From Treponema sp. (GTDB lineage: Bacteria > Spirochaetota > Spirochaetia > Treponematales > Breznakiellaceae), in contig JAITAN010000254.1 in the NCBI GenBank assembly GCA_031284105.1, positions 1 to 6,812 of the forward strand: a DNA stretch of 6,812 nucleotides. Direction: 5' to 3'. Below the pieces are notes generated by a model. It was not told where the DNA came from. It saw nothing but the letters and a program-made list of their open reading frames with translations, and ran no database searches. Of the stretch, positions 1-5,763 are shown in pieces; position 1 is the first letter of the stretch, and the number at the start of each line of letters is the position of its first letter. The translations under genes were made by a program, and so were the position numbers.

Positions 1-88
1 CTCAATTCGGGTGGGCATTTGAACCTCAACCGGAACTGCGGGCAGTCCGGCAACCGCCTTGCGCCGTACTCTTGCATGAAGCCGCAGT
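1..88. other. Left edge, 3' of the mutY-like gene; hairpins, no gene assigned
   Basis: This stretch lies downstream of the minus-strand glycosylase gene. It contains a compact hairpin (CCGGA at 30-34 pairing with TCCGG at 46-50, extended by CTGC/GCAG with one bulged base) and a wider perfect 9-bp inverted repeat, GAACTGCGG at 33-41 with CCGCAGTTC at 82-90, which overlaps the gene's stop codon. No T-run follows on the minus strand, so it is not a convincing intrinsic terminator. A minus-strand ATG at 77-75 opens a frame that runs off the window edge. It has no Shine-Dalgarno sequence and I do not recognise the roughly 25 residues, so I do not call it a gene. Confidence 0.3.
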
Positions 89-1054
89 TCAACGTTTTTC
101 TTCGTACTCGGCTTCTTTAATACGGTACACGCCGTGATCTTCACATACGAGCGAATCTTTTTGCAGGCCGTCAAGCGCGCGGTACAGGTTCTGTTCCTGC
201 GCCGCAGCGCTGCGTAACAAGGTCTCTAATGTCTCCAGTGTAGAAGCGCCCTTCTGCGTAAGTACGCGGACAATACCGCCCCGAATTTGCCGGAGGGAAC
301 CTTCAAATTTGGATTGCTTTGAGTAATGCGCGCTTTTACGATTGGGGTTTACCTGTACTCTCTTGAGGTTCGCCCCATAATCCATGAGCGCCCAATACCA
401 GAGGCGGGGATTCTCCCGCGCCTCTCCTGTGAGAGCTGCCTCAAGCAGGGAGAAAATATCGCGGTCTGAAACGGGCCGCGGGTTTTCCACAAGGAGCGCG
501 CCGCGGCCGGCAGCTCCGCTGTCAGCCGGCGCATCCGCAAAGAAATGGATCACGGCCGCGCGGATATTGGTTTCAATAAAGACGGACGGGTAATTGTAAG
601 CGAAACACGCTATGGCCCCCGCCGTATACGCGCCGGCGCCGGGCAGAGAACGGAGAATTTCCGGCGCGGCGGGCACCCGTCCCCCGTACTCCTCCGTTAT
701 GATGAGCGCGCACTCTTTCAAGAAACGGCAGCGCCTATTGTAGCCAAGCCCCACCCATTCGGACAGCGCATCTTCCAAAGAAGCGGCATATAAGGCTTCC
801 GGCCTAGACCAGCGCCGCATCCACCGCTCAAAATAAGGGATCACCCGCTCGGTCTGGGTCTGCTGCAACATAAATTCCGAAACCAGTACGCCCCACGGCT
901 CCGTGTTATCCCGCCATGGAAATCTTCTTCCGTGTCGCTCGTAATATGAATAAACCGCGGCCTTGAATTCGCCGATCTTCCCGGGCTTCTCGATAAACCG
1001 GCAACAAATGCCTTTATCAAAGTTTTTCAAGGACGGCTTGGGCCTTTGCCGCAA
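89..1054 (-). CDS. MutY-like adenine DNA glycosylase lacking the iron-sulfur cluster
   Basis: This is a HhH-GPD superfamily base-excision repair protein of about 321 residues, closest to A/G-specific adenine glycosylases, which remove adenine mispaired with 8-oxoguanine. Seen in the sequence: FPWR at 45-48; the MutY signature SEFMLQQTQ at 59-67, whose Glu60 matches the MutY catalytic glutamate; WVGLGYNRR at 100-108; and the helix-hairpin-helix LPGAGAYTAGAI at 137-148. Two things are odd. The position of the catalytic aspartate (LDGN in MutY) reads IETN, with Glu161. The four-cysteine C-X6-C-X2-C-X5-C cluster motif after about residue 225 is absent. The C-terminal part (about 255-315) resembles a small winged helix rather than the NUDIX-like domain of classical MutY. 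An Ala/Gly-rich insert lies near 173-190. The TTG at 1054 overlaps the upstream HEAT gene by 38 bases; a second TTG at 1030, 14 bases of overlap, is an equally possible start. Coupled translation with the HEAT gene is likely. Family assignment is firm; substrate specificity is inferred. Confidence 0.85.
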   Translation of the reverse strand: MRQRPKPSLKNFDKGICCRFIEKPGKIGEFKAAVYSYYERHGRRFPWRDNTEPWGVLVSEFMLQQTQTERVIPYFERWMRRWSRPEALYAASLEDALSEWVGLGYNRRCRFLKECALIITEEYGGRVPAAPEILRSLPGAGAYTAGAIACFAYNYPSVFIETNIRAAVIHFFADAPADSGAAGRGALLVENPRPVSDRDIFSLLEAALTGEARENPRLWYWALMDYGANLKRVQVNPNRKSAHYSKQSKFEGSLRQIRGGIVRVLTQKGASTLETLETLLRSAAAQEQNLYRALDGLQKDSLVCEDHGVYRIKEAEYEEKR

Positions 1055-2378
1055 GCGCGGCCCCGTTTTTCTTATCCGTAAGATTGCGGACCGCTTCGGT
1101 AAGGGAGGTGAACCTGTTATTACGCACTATATCAAGCGCCGCCGATTTTTCCACAGCCGAGCCGGACGTGAAAAACCGTTCGGCAAGGCTTGCGAGTTTA
1201 CCGCTCTTTGCATTTGAAAGGATACGCAGAAACCCATTGTAAAGGGAGGTTTTGCGTGTTTTTTGAGCGTCATCCATCGCGTCAATCACACGCTGCACAT
1301 AGGCGTCCGTGTTGTTATTCAGGAGCATTTCCGCGGCCATGATCCGCACGTAATCGGGGTTCTTCGGCTCGGAAAACAGGTTCTCAAGCGCAGAATACGC
1401 GGCATTGTTTCCGATAGCGCCCAAAGCCCTGACCGACTCCTCCCGCACAATCCGCGCCTCGTCTTTTTCCGCGCGGTACTTGAGATATGGAATCGCAGCG
1501 GCCAGCTTCCGCTCACCCGCAGCCTTTGCCGCGGCCGCCCGTATGCGGAAGACCGAATCGCGGAAGTTCCCGATGATTGCGTCATCGGCCTGCTGCCCTG
1601 AGAACGGCGACAGGGCCGCGACCGCGGCCGTACGCACCGTAGGCTCCGGTGCGGATAATGCGCCGAGAATCGCATCGAGCGCAGCGCCGTCCCCTATCTT
1701 GGAGAGCGCCTCCAGCGCGGCTATACGCAGAGAAGCGCTCTGTTCGCCATCCTTTACAATATCGACAAGGAAAGGAACCGCCTTTTTTGATTTGGTTTCA
1801 CCCAGCGCGCTTAGAAGCGTACCATTATTACCCGCGCCCGGATCGCGGCTTGTGTAGAGATCGATCAGAAAGTCCGCGATTTCATCCGCGGCGCTTCCAC
1901 GCGTACCGCCCTCCGCGACATTGCCCAGCGCGCGAATCGCGGGTCCCAGCAAATCAGATGCCCCATCATTGATAACCTCCTGCAAAACAGCGGCGGCCTT
2001 AGGCGGCTTTAGCTTTCCGACATAGTCTATGGCCGAAGCAACCGTATCCTGCGCCTCGTTTGCGTGGTTTGCAATGATTGCAAGCGCGGCGTCTTCCAGG
2101 CCGCCCTTCCCTCTTTCCCCGAAAAAAGACAAAACGCCGGTAACGATCCTCTTGTTTTGGGTCGCCTGGTCCGGACGCGTCCGGCATAGACGTATCAGTT
2201 CCGCATCGAGTGCGTCATCTGCGTAGGCAGTATCTTTCTTTAGACTTTCGATCAATACCGCTATTTCGGTTTCTGTACCGTAACGGATAACATCAAGCCG
2301 CTCTTGCGCTTCATCAGCCCATGCGCCCGCGGCAATCAAGAAAAACAGAGAAACGATTGCCGGTAGTTTCATGCCCAT
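1017..2378 (-). CDS. Exported HEAT-repeat protein
   Basis: This is a 453-residue protein made almost entirely of HEAT-like alpha-helical repeats of about 30-37 residues, with recurring motifs such as ALRNVAEG-type helices and the pattern R.AA..AL...G (for example near LRIAALEALSKIGDG and VRTAAVAALSPF). HEAT arrays are protein-binding solenoids; no enzymatic motif is visible. The N-terminus is a good Sec signal peptide: Lys4, a hydrophobic stretch of about 15 residues, then AWA before Asp22, a typical signal peptidase I site. There is no lipobox cysteine, so a periplasmic or secreted location is predicted. The first ATG is chosen because AGGAGG (minus strand of 2384-2389) sits 5 bases upstream; a second ATG two codons later (2372) is less well spaced. 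The 3' end overlaps the start of the mutY-like gene. The partner protein and specific role are unknown. Confidence 0.85.
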   Translation of the reverse strand: MGMKLPAIVSLFFLIAAGAWADEAQERLDVIRYGTETEIAVLIESLKKDTAYADDALDAELIRLCRTRPDQATQNKRIVTGVLSFFGERGKGGLEDAALAIIANHANEAQDTVASAIDYVGKLKPPKAAAVLQEVINDGASDLLGPAIRALGNVAEGGTRGSAADEIADFLIDLYTSRDPGAGNNGTLLSALGETKSKKAVPFLVDIVKDGEQSASLRIAALEALSKIGDGAALDAILGALSAPEPTVRTAAVAALSPFSGQQADDAIIGNFRDSVFRIRAAAAKAAGERKLAAAIPYLKYRAEKDEARIVREESVRALGAIGNNAAYSALENLFSEPKNPDYVRIMAAEMLLNNNTDAYVQRVIDAMDDAQKTRKTSLYNGFLRILSNAKSGKLASLAERFFTSGSAVEKSAALDIVRNNRFTSLTEAVRNLTDKKNGAALAAKAQAVLEKL

Positions 2379-2545
2379 ATCCGCCTCCTATGCTTCAATC
2401 CACGCGCTCACCTGAAGCGCGGCAGCACCCAGTAGGGTTTACTACCCCGCCGCAAACTTGTTTGTGCACCTTGGGGCGTAAAACTGGGGGTGCGGGGATT
2501 TGTTCCCCATATACGATACAATTTCAAGAGAAAATCTTCAACCCC
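2379..2545. other. Upstream region of the HEAT gene, with small hairpins
   Basis: No coding sequence is supported here. Two local hairpins are visible: GCGGC (2419-2423) with GCCGC (2449-2453), enclosing AGTAG/CTACC-type pairing, and GGGGA (2494-2498) with TCCCC (2504-2508) around a 5-base loop. Both would lie in the 5' leader of the HEAT transcript if it starts near 2505-2515. A weak minus-strand promoter candidate is TTGAAG (2541-2536), 17 bases, TATCGT (2518-2513). I do not recognise a known riboswitch. Confidence 0.35.
2384..2389 (-). promoter_or_regulatory. Strong Shine-Dalgarno site of the HEAT-repeat gene
   Basis: The minus strand reads AGGAGG, 5 bases before the ATG at 2378. It fixes that start and shows that this organism uses ordinary Shine-Dalgarno initiation for some genes, in contrast to three other genes in the window that have none. 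Confidence 0.85.
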
Positions 2546-2761
2546 GCCCGCGAAGCGGGTTCTCTTGCGTGATGCACTCGCAGAACGTCCAGTACGGCGT
2601 AGCTTCCTGCGCGGTGCGCCGGTAGGTCAGACCTCTGATTACTATTCGGAGGTCTGACCTGCTCATCGCTTGAAACCTGATCTGCGGGCGCACCGCACAG
2701 GAAGACACGCCGTGCAGGACGCTCTGCGAGCGCATCACGCAAGAAAACCTGCTGTGCGGGC
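2546..2761. repeat. 216-bp imperfect inverted repeat, probable dispersed repeat element
   Basis: Two 75-base arms, 2546-2620 and 2687-2761, are inverted copies of each other. By eye 64 of 75 positions match, with no gaps. Between them lie 66 bases that include a second, perfect 12-bp inverted repeat, AGGTCAGACCTC (2624-2635) and GAGGTCTGACCT (2649-2660), around a 13-base loop. As RNA or single-stranded DNA the whole element could fold into one long hairpin. It sits between two divergently transcribed genes. Both strands have incidental open frames, but the arms differ by several non-synonymous changes, so I do not call a protein. It could be a MITE-like or REP/BIME-like element. No transposase or target-site duplication is evident. 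Confidence 0.8.
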
Positions 2762-2790
2762 TTTCCCATCTCCCGTAAAAACGCTATACT
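2762..2790 (+). promoter_or_regulatory. rdgB promoter, predicted leaderless
   Basis: TATACT at 2785-2790 is a good -10 box (5 of 6 to TATAAT). The best -35 at 17-base spacing is only TTTCCC (2762-2767), which is weak. The -10 box ends 6 bases before the ATG at 2797, which puts the expected transcription start on or next to the A of the start codon. No Shine-Dalgarno sequence is present. Confidence 0.55.
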
Positions 2791-2796
2791 TTTCTC

Positions 2797-3411
2797 ATGA
2801 CTATTTGGTTTGCCACAGGCAACGAACACAAAAGGCAGGAACTAGCGGCCATACTTACCGGATATACCATAACTATTCCTTCGGATGCGGGTATTGTTTT
2901 TGACCCCGCTGAAACCGGCAGCAGTTTTCTTGAGAACGCCTTTATTAAGGCAACGGTTTTGTTTGAAGCGGTACACGAACCGGTTATTGCCGATGATTCC
3001 GGCTTATGCGTGGACGCTTTAGGTGGCGGACCCGGTATTTGTTCCGCGCGTTATGGCGGCGATGACGGTGGGAAACTCACCCCTTCGGAACGGAACGCCC
3101 TGCTCCTCAAAGACATTGCTGCCGCCGAAAGCGCGGGCCGCAATACCGGCAACAGAAATGCGCGCTTCGTCTGCGCTATGGTTTTGCTCTTGAGCGAAAG
3201 CCGCTTTTTTGCGGCGCAGGAAACGCTGGAAGGTGAAATACTCAATGAAGAGCGCGGCGCAGGCGGCTTCGGCTATGACCCGCTCCTTTTCCTGCCGGAA
3301 CAAGGCCGCACCGTAGCCGAACTTTCGAGCATGGAGAAGAACCGTATAAGCCACCGAAGCAAAGCCGCGTTGACTATCGGGAAGGCGCTGGAAGCCATGT
3401 ACAACCGGTGA
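2797..3411 (+). CDS. rdgB: RdgB/HAM1 family XTP/dITP pyrophosphatase
   Basis: This 204-residue protein is full length for the family, which hydrolyses non-canonical purine triphosphates (dITP, ITP, XTP) to the monophosphate and pyrophosphate in the cytoplasm and so keeps deaminated bases out of DNA and RNA. Seen in order: the N-terminal strand and TGNEHK at 7-12 (substrate-binding TGN..K motif), SFLENAFIKA at 43-52, ADDSGL at 65-70 with Asp67 in the position of the general base, PGICSARY at 79-86, GGFGYDP at 156-162 and SHRSKA at 185-190. All hallmark residues are present. The ATG at 2797 begins immediately before the conserved first strand. It has no Shine-Dalgarno sequence but lies 6 bases behind a -10 box. 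The gene converges on the ymdB-type gene with 13 bases between stops and no obvious terminator, so transcripts may overlap at their 3' ends. Confidence 0.95.
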   Translation: MTIWFATGNEHKRQELAAILTGYTITIPSDAGIVFDPAETGSSFLENAFIKATVLFEAVHEPVIADDSGLCVDALGGGPGICSARYGGDDGGKLTPSERNALLLKDIAAAESAGRNTGNRNARFVCAMVLLLSESRFFAAQETLEGEILNEERGAGGFGYDPLLFLPEQGRTVAELSSMEKNRISHRSKAALTIGKALEAMYNR

Positions 3412-3424
3412 TCACAAAGAAGGC

Positions 3425-4237
3425 TTACCGCTTGATACGCTCAATTCTCAACGCTTTTCCGGTTTCAACGTTGACTTCTGCGATTATTCCCATCACTGAA
3501 GCCGCTCCTTGAGCGCATTCCATGCGGTAGAGAACTTGCTTTCTTGCCCGCTCAATACATATTTTGGTATCCATACCAATGACGCTGTCCGTTACTCCGG
3601 TCATGCCGAGATCGGTAATATAGGCGCTTCCATTAGGCAACAGGCGATTATCCGCGGTTTGTATATGAGTATGGGTGCCGGCTATAACCGCGGCTCTGCC
3701 GTCTAGGTAGAACGCAAGGGCTTCTTTTTCACGGGTAGCTTCCGCATGAAAATCAACAAGCACAACCGGAAGAGCCGTACCTTGCACGGCACTATGCGCG
3801 GTATCCGTTGCGGACGCCGCAGTGAAAATAGCGTCAAAAGTTCTGAACGGACAATCAATGGGCGTCATCAGCTCTCGTCCCTGAAGGTTGATCACAAGGT
3901 ATGAGACGCCGTTCTTTTCTATTGTTATCCAGCCGCGTCCTACGGTACCGGCAGGGTAATTCGCCGGACGCAAAACCCGTGTCTCGTAGTCCAGAACGCT
4001 CCAGAACTCGCTCTTTTCCCACACATGATTTCCTGACGTAACCACATCAGCGCCCGCTGCAAGCATACGGTCCAGCGCCATCTTGCTTATACCAAAACCA
4101 TCCGCAGCGTTTTCTCCGTTTACCGTAACGAAGTCCGCTTCATATTCTTCTATCATACGCGGGAGCTGCAGCTCAAGCGCGGTAAGACCCGGGTCGCCAA
4201 CCACATCGCCCAGCATGATCACGTTTTTTATATTCAT
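3425..4237 (-). CDS. ymdB: YmdB-type metallophosphoesterase (TIGR00282 family)
   Basis: This 270-residue protein is a complete member of the family typified by Bacillus subtilis YmdB, a dinuclear-metal phosphodiesterase active on cyclic nucleotides such as 2',3'-cAMP and linked to RNase Y and to biofilm/sporulation decisions in that host. All metal ligands can be read: Asp11 (GDVVGD), Glu42 and Asn43 (NGENAAD), Asn70 and His71 (GNHVW), His164 (VDFHAEAT), and His189 and His191 (GTHTHIQTAD). Spacing follows the B. subtilis set apart from an insert of about 11 residues before His164. No signal peptide is present, so it is cytoplasmic. I chose the ATG at 4237 rather than the in-frame TTG at 4255, because the latter lies over the -10 box and adds six residues not expected in the family. 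No rny gene is adjacent here, unlike in Bacillus. A palindrome overlaps its -35 box, which suggests regulation. Confidence 0.93.
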   Translation of the reverse strand: MNIKNVIMLGDVVGDPGLTALELQLPRMIEEYEADFVTVNGENAADGFGISKMALDRMLAAGADVVTSGNHVWEKSEFWSVLDYETRVLRPANYPAGTVGRGWITIEKNGVSYLVINLQGRELMTPIDCPFRTFDAIFTAASATDTAHSAVQGTALPVVLVDFHAEATREKEALAFYLDGRAAVIAGTHTHIQTADNRLLPNGSAYITDLGMTGVTDSVIGMDTKICIERARKQVLYRMECAQGAASVMGIIAEVNVETGKALRIERIKR

Positions 4238-4243
4238 GAAGCC

Positions 4244-4272
4244 ATAATATAGCAAGTCAGGACGTATGGCAA
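4244..4272 (-). promoter_or_regulatory. ymdB promoter, predicted leaderless
   Basis: Minus strand: TTGCCA (4272-4267, 5 of 6 to consensus), exactly 17 bases, TATTAT (4249-4244, 5 of 6). The -10 box ends 6 bases before the ATG at 4237, so transcription should begin at the start codon. There is no Shine-Dalgarno sequence in the intervening GGCTTC. Confidence 0.7.
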
Positions 4273-4279
4273 GCCATAC
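4264..4279. promoter_or_regulatory. Perfect palindrome over the ymdB -35 box, candidate operator
   Basis: GTATGGCAAGCCATAC consists of two perfect 7-base half-sites around AA. The -35 hexamer of the minus-strand ymdB promoter (4272-4267) lies inside it, an arrangement typical of a repressor operator. The regulator is unknown. It is about 63 bases upstream of the -35 of the divergent ATP-grasp promoter, so it could influence both units. Confidence 0.45.
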
Positions 4280-4341
4280 CTTGTTTATGCACGGAAGGCT
4301 CCATGCCTCACCCTGCCGTTACTATCTCGCAGGTTTTCACA

Positions 4342-4371
4342 TTGACAGGATTGCACTTTTCTTGGTAAACT
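4342..4371 (+). promoter_or_regulatory. Promoter of the ATP-grasp/alpha-E operon, predicted leaderless
   Basis: TTGACA (4342-4347) is a perfect -35 hexamer. It is followed after 18 bases by TAAACT (4366-4371, 4 of 6). The -10 box ends 6 bases before the ATG at 4378, so the transcript would again begin at the start codon. The intervening CACCTC has no Shine-Dalgarno character. Confidence 0.65.
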
Positions 4372-4377
4372 CACCTC

Positions 4378-5690
4378 ATGCAGTTAATAGAACAGCAAGC
4401 TGCGGTGAATAAGTGGCTTGAACGCTTCGGCGTACGTTTCGGCGTAACAAAAACGGCATGTTCCACGAACAGCTCTTCCCCTTTGACCCGATTCCGAGGG
4501 AGATTCCATATACGGAATGGACTTTTATCGAGAAGGGACTTATCCAGCGTGCAAGGGCCCTGAATACGTTTCTGTTGGATATTTACAATGATAAATGTAT
4601 AGTCCGCGATAAGGTTATTCCCGAAGAATTCATCTATTCATCGAAGGGGTACCTTCCCCAGTGCGAGGGTATTGTTCCGCGGAAAAAGATATACGCCCAC
4701 ATAGCGGGCATATATCTTGTACAGGCGAAAGATGGTTCGTGGATAGTGCTGGAGGATAACATCCGTATCCCGTCAGGGGCTTCGTATCCGATCATCGCTC
4801 GTACCATTACTCGAAAGGTGTCGCCCGCGACCTTTGCGCAAGCGGATATTGCCGATAACCGTAACTATACGGCGCTTCTCCGCGAGATAATGGACTACCT
4901 CGACGTGGGTAATGGGCTTGAGGTCATTCTTACCCCCGGGCGTTACAATTCGGCGTTTTTTGAACATTCCTTCCTTGCGGAAAAAACCGATGCTGTTCTG
5001 GCGTTTCCCGGCGATCTGATCGTGGAGGACGATAAGGTCTACTATAAAGGGCTTTTTAACGAAAAGAGACGTGTCGGCGTGATCTACCGCAGGGTGTCCG
5101 ATGAGTACCTCGATCCTCTTGTTTTTGAAAAGGAGTCTCTTATCGGCGTACCGAATTTGATGAGAGCATACGCGCGCGGCAATGTCGCAGTTATGAATGC
5201 GGTTGGAAACGGCATTGCTGATGACAGGGGGTTATGCTATTTCGTGCCGAAGATGATAGCGTATTACTTAAATGAGAACGCGCTTCTGCAGAATGCGCCT
5301 ACATACCTACCCTTTTATGAGGATGATAAAAAATATGTGCTTGAGCATATCGACAAGCTTGTCATAAAAGATGTGGCGGAAGCAGGCGGCTACGGGGTGA
5401 TGTTCGGGCAGGACATGAGCGCCGAGCGTCTTACCGAAGTTAAACGCCGCATCGAAACAGAGCCGAGACGGTGGATCGCCCATGAAGTGGTACAATTCCG
5501 GGATTTGGAAGTGCTTGAAGCAGGCGGTCGCGGGAAGCGTAAGTCCGATCTACGCGCATTTGTGCTTTCTGGCGAAGAAACCAAAGTGTGGCAGAGCGGG
5601 CTTACCCATTTCGCATTCCACCCCGATTCATACGTGGTGAATTCATCGCAGGGCGACGGGTTCAAAGATATATGGGTAAAAAAAGGCTAA
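4378..5690 (+). CDS. Circularly permuted ATP-grasp type 2 protein, interrupted by a -1 frameshift
   Basis: This family (DUF404/DUF407, circularly permuted ATP-grasp) is predicted to join amino or carboxyl groups using ATP, possibly building a peptide-like product. The first part, from ATG 4378 to about 4452 (25 residues, with VNKWLERFGVRFGV), continues the family N-terminus, but the rest is in the frame one base back, an open frame whose first ATG is 4458. Reading base 4452 twice in the A5 run 4449-4453 gives a seamless 437-residue protein (VTK then NGMFHEQLFPFD). In the second part, numbered from ATG 4458, I see LFPFDPIPR (6-14), VLEDNIRIPSGASYP (97-111), LTPGRYN (158-164), YRRVSDEYLDP (210-220), NAVGNGIADD (247-256), KDVAEAGGYG (304-313), the ATP-binding lysine and glycine loop, RRWIAHE (337-343), KSDLRAFV (362-369) and VNSSQGDGFKD (394-404). 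All hallmark motifs survive. The break could be a base-call error, a recent mutation or recoding. A protein starting at 4458 would lose the N-terminal 27 residues. An alpha-E gene follows. Confidence 0.87.
4449..4453 (+). other. A5 run at the frame break of the ATP-grasp gene
   Basis: The zero frame reads ACA AAA ACG and soon loses family similarity. Moving back one base at the A-run gives AAA AAC GGC ATG and restores the conserved protein with no gap. One extra A (A6) would do the same on paper. The site is not a classic X XXY YYZ slippery heptamer in the zero frame, because the first codon of the pair (ACA) would mispair after slippage. Confidence 0.6.
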
Positions 5691-5727
5691 AACAAATCTC
5701 GCTTGGGGTATAGAATATCCAAAAAGC

Positions 5728-5747
5728 GGCGCTGGACGCGTAGCGCC
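5728..5747 (+). other. Hairpin in the ATP-grasp/alpha-E intergenic gap
   Basis: GGCGCT (5728-5733) and AGCGCC (5742-5747) form a perfect 6-bp stem around an 8-base loop. It ends 4 bases before the Shine-Dalgarno site of the alpha-E gene and is not followed by a T-run, so it is not a terminator. It might tune translation of the second gene or mRNA stability. The gap is only 73 bases and both genes point the same way. Confidence 0.4.
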
Positions 5748-5751
5748 CATG

Positions 5752-5757
5752 AAGGAG
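5752..5757 (+). promoter_or_regulatory. Shine-Dalgarno site deciding the alpha-E start
   Basis: AAGGAG lies 6 bases before ATG 5764. The alternative in-frame ATG at 5749 has no such site and would place the Shine-Dalgarno sequence inside the coding region, so 5764 is preferred. Confidence 0.8.
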
Positions 5758-5763
5758 AACCAC

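Noticed and set aside
1..77. A further minus-strand gene starting at ATG 77
   Set aside because: There are only about 25 codons in the window, no Shine-Dalgarno site, no recognisable family, and overlap with hairpin sequence.
2547..2563. Intrinsic terminator at CCCGC-GAA-GCGGG
   Set aside because: The stem is only 5 bp, is followed by mixed bases rather than a T-run, and is part of the inverted repeat; no gene ends here.
2524..2903. Open frames on both strands through the inverted repeat (minus 2829-2524, plus 2670-2903)
   Set aside because: They are products of the repeat's GC-rich composition, have no ribosome binding site or family resemblance, and the minus frame overlaps the start of rdgB.
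4238..4255. TTG start at 4255 for the ymdB-type gene
   Set aside because: It lies over the -10 box, adds six non-family residues, and the ATG at 4237 starts right at the conserved first strand.
4446..4454. Canonical -1 slippery heptamer for programmed frameshifting
   Set aside because: In the zero frame the heptamer would be A ACA AAA, which does not allow both tRNAs to re-pair. Only single-tRNA slippage on AAA is plausible, and no stimulatory structure was evident.
5709..5716. Internal promoter before the alpha-E gene (TATAGAAT)
   Set aside because: There is no -35 at suitable spacing, and the gene has its own Shine-Dalgarno site, consistent with operon transcription.
5749..5763. ATG 5749 as the alpha-E start
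   Set aside because: The Shine-Dalgarno AAGGAG lies downstream of it and correctly precedes ATG 5764.
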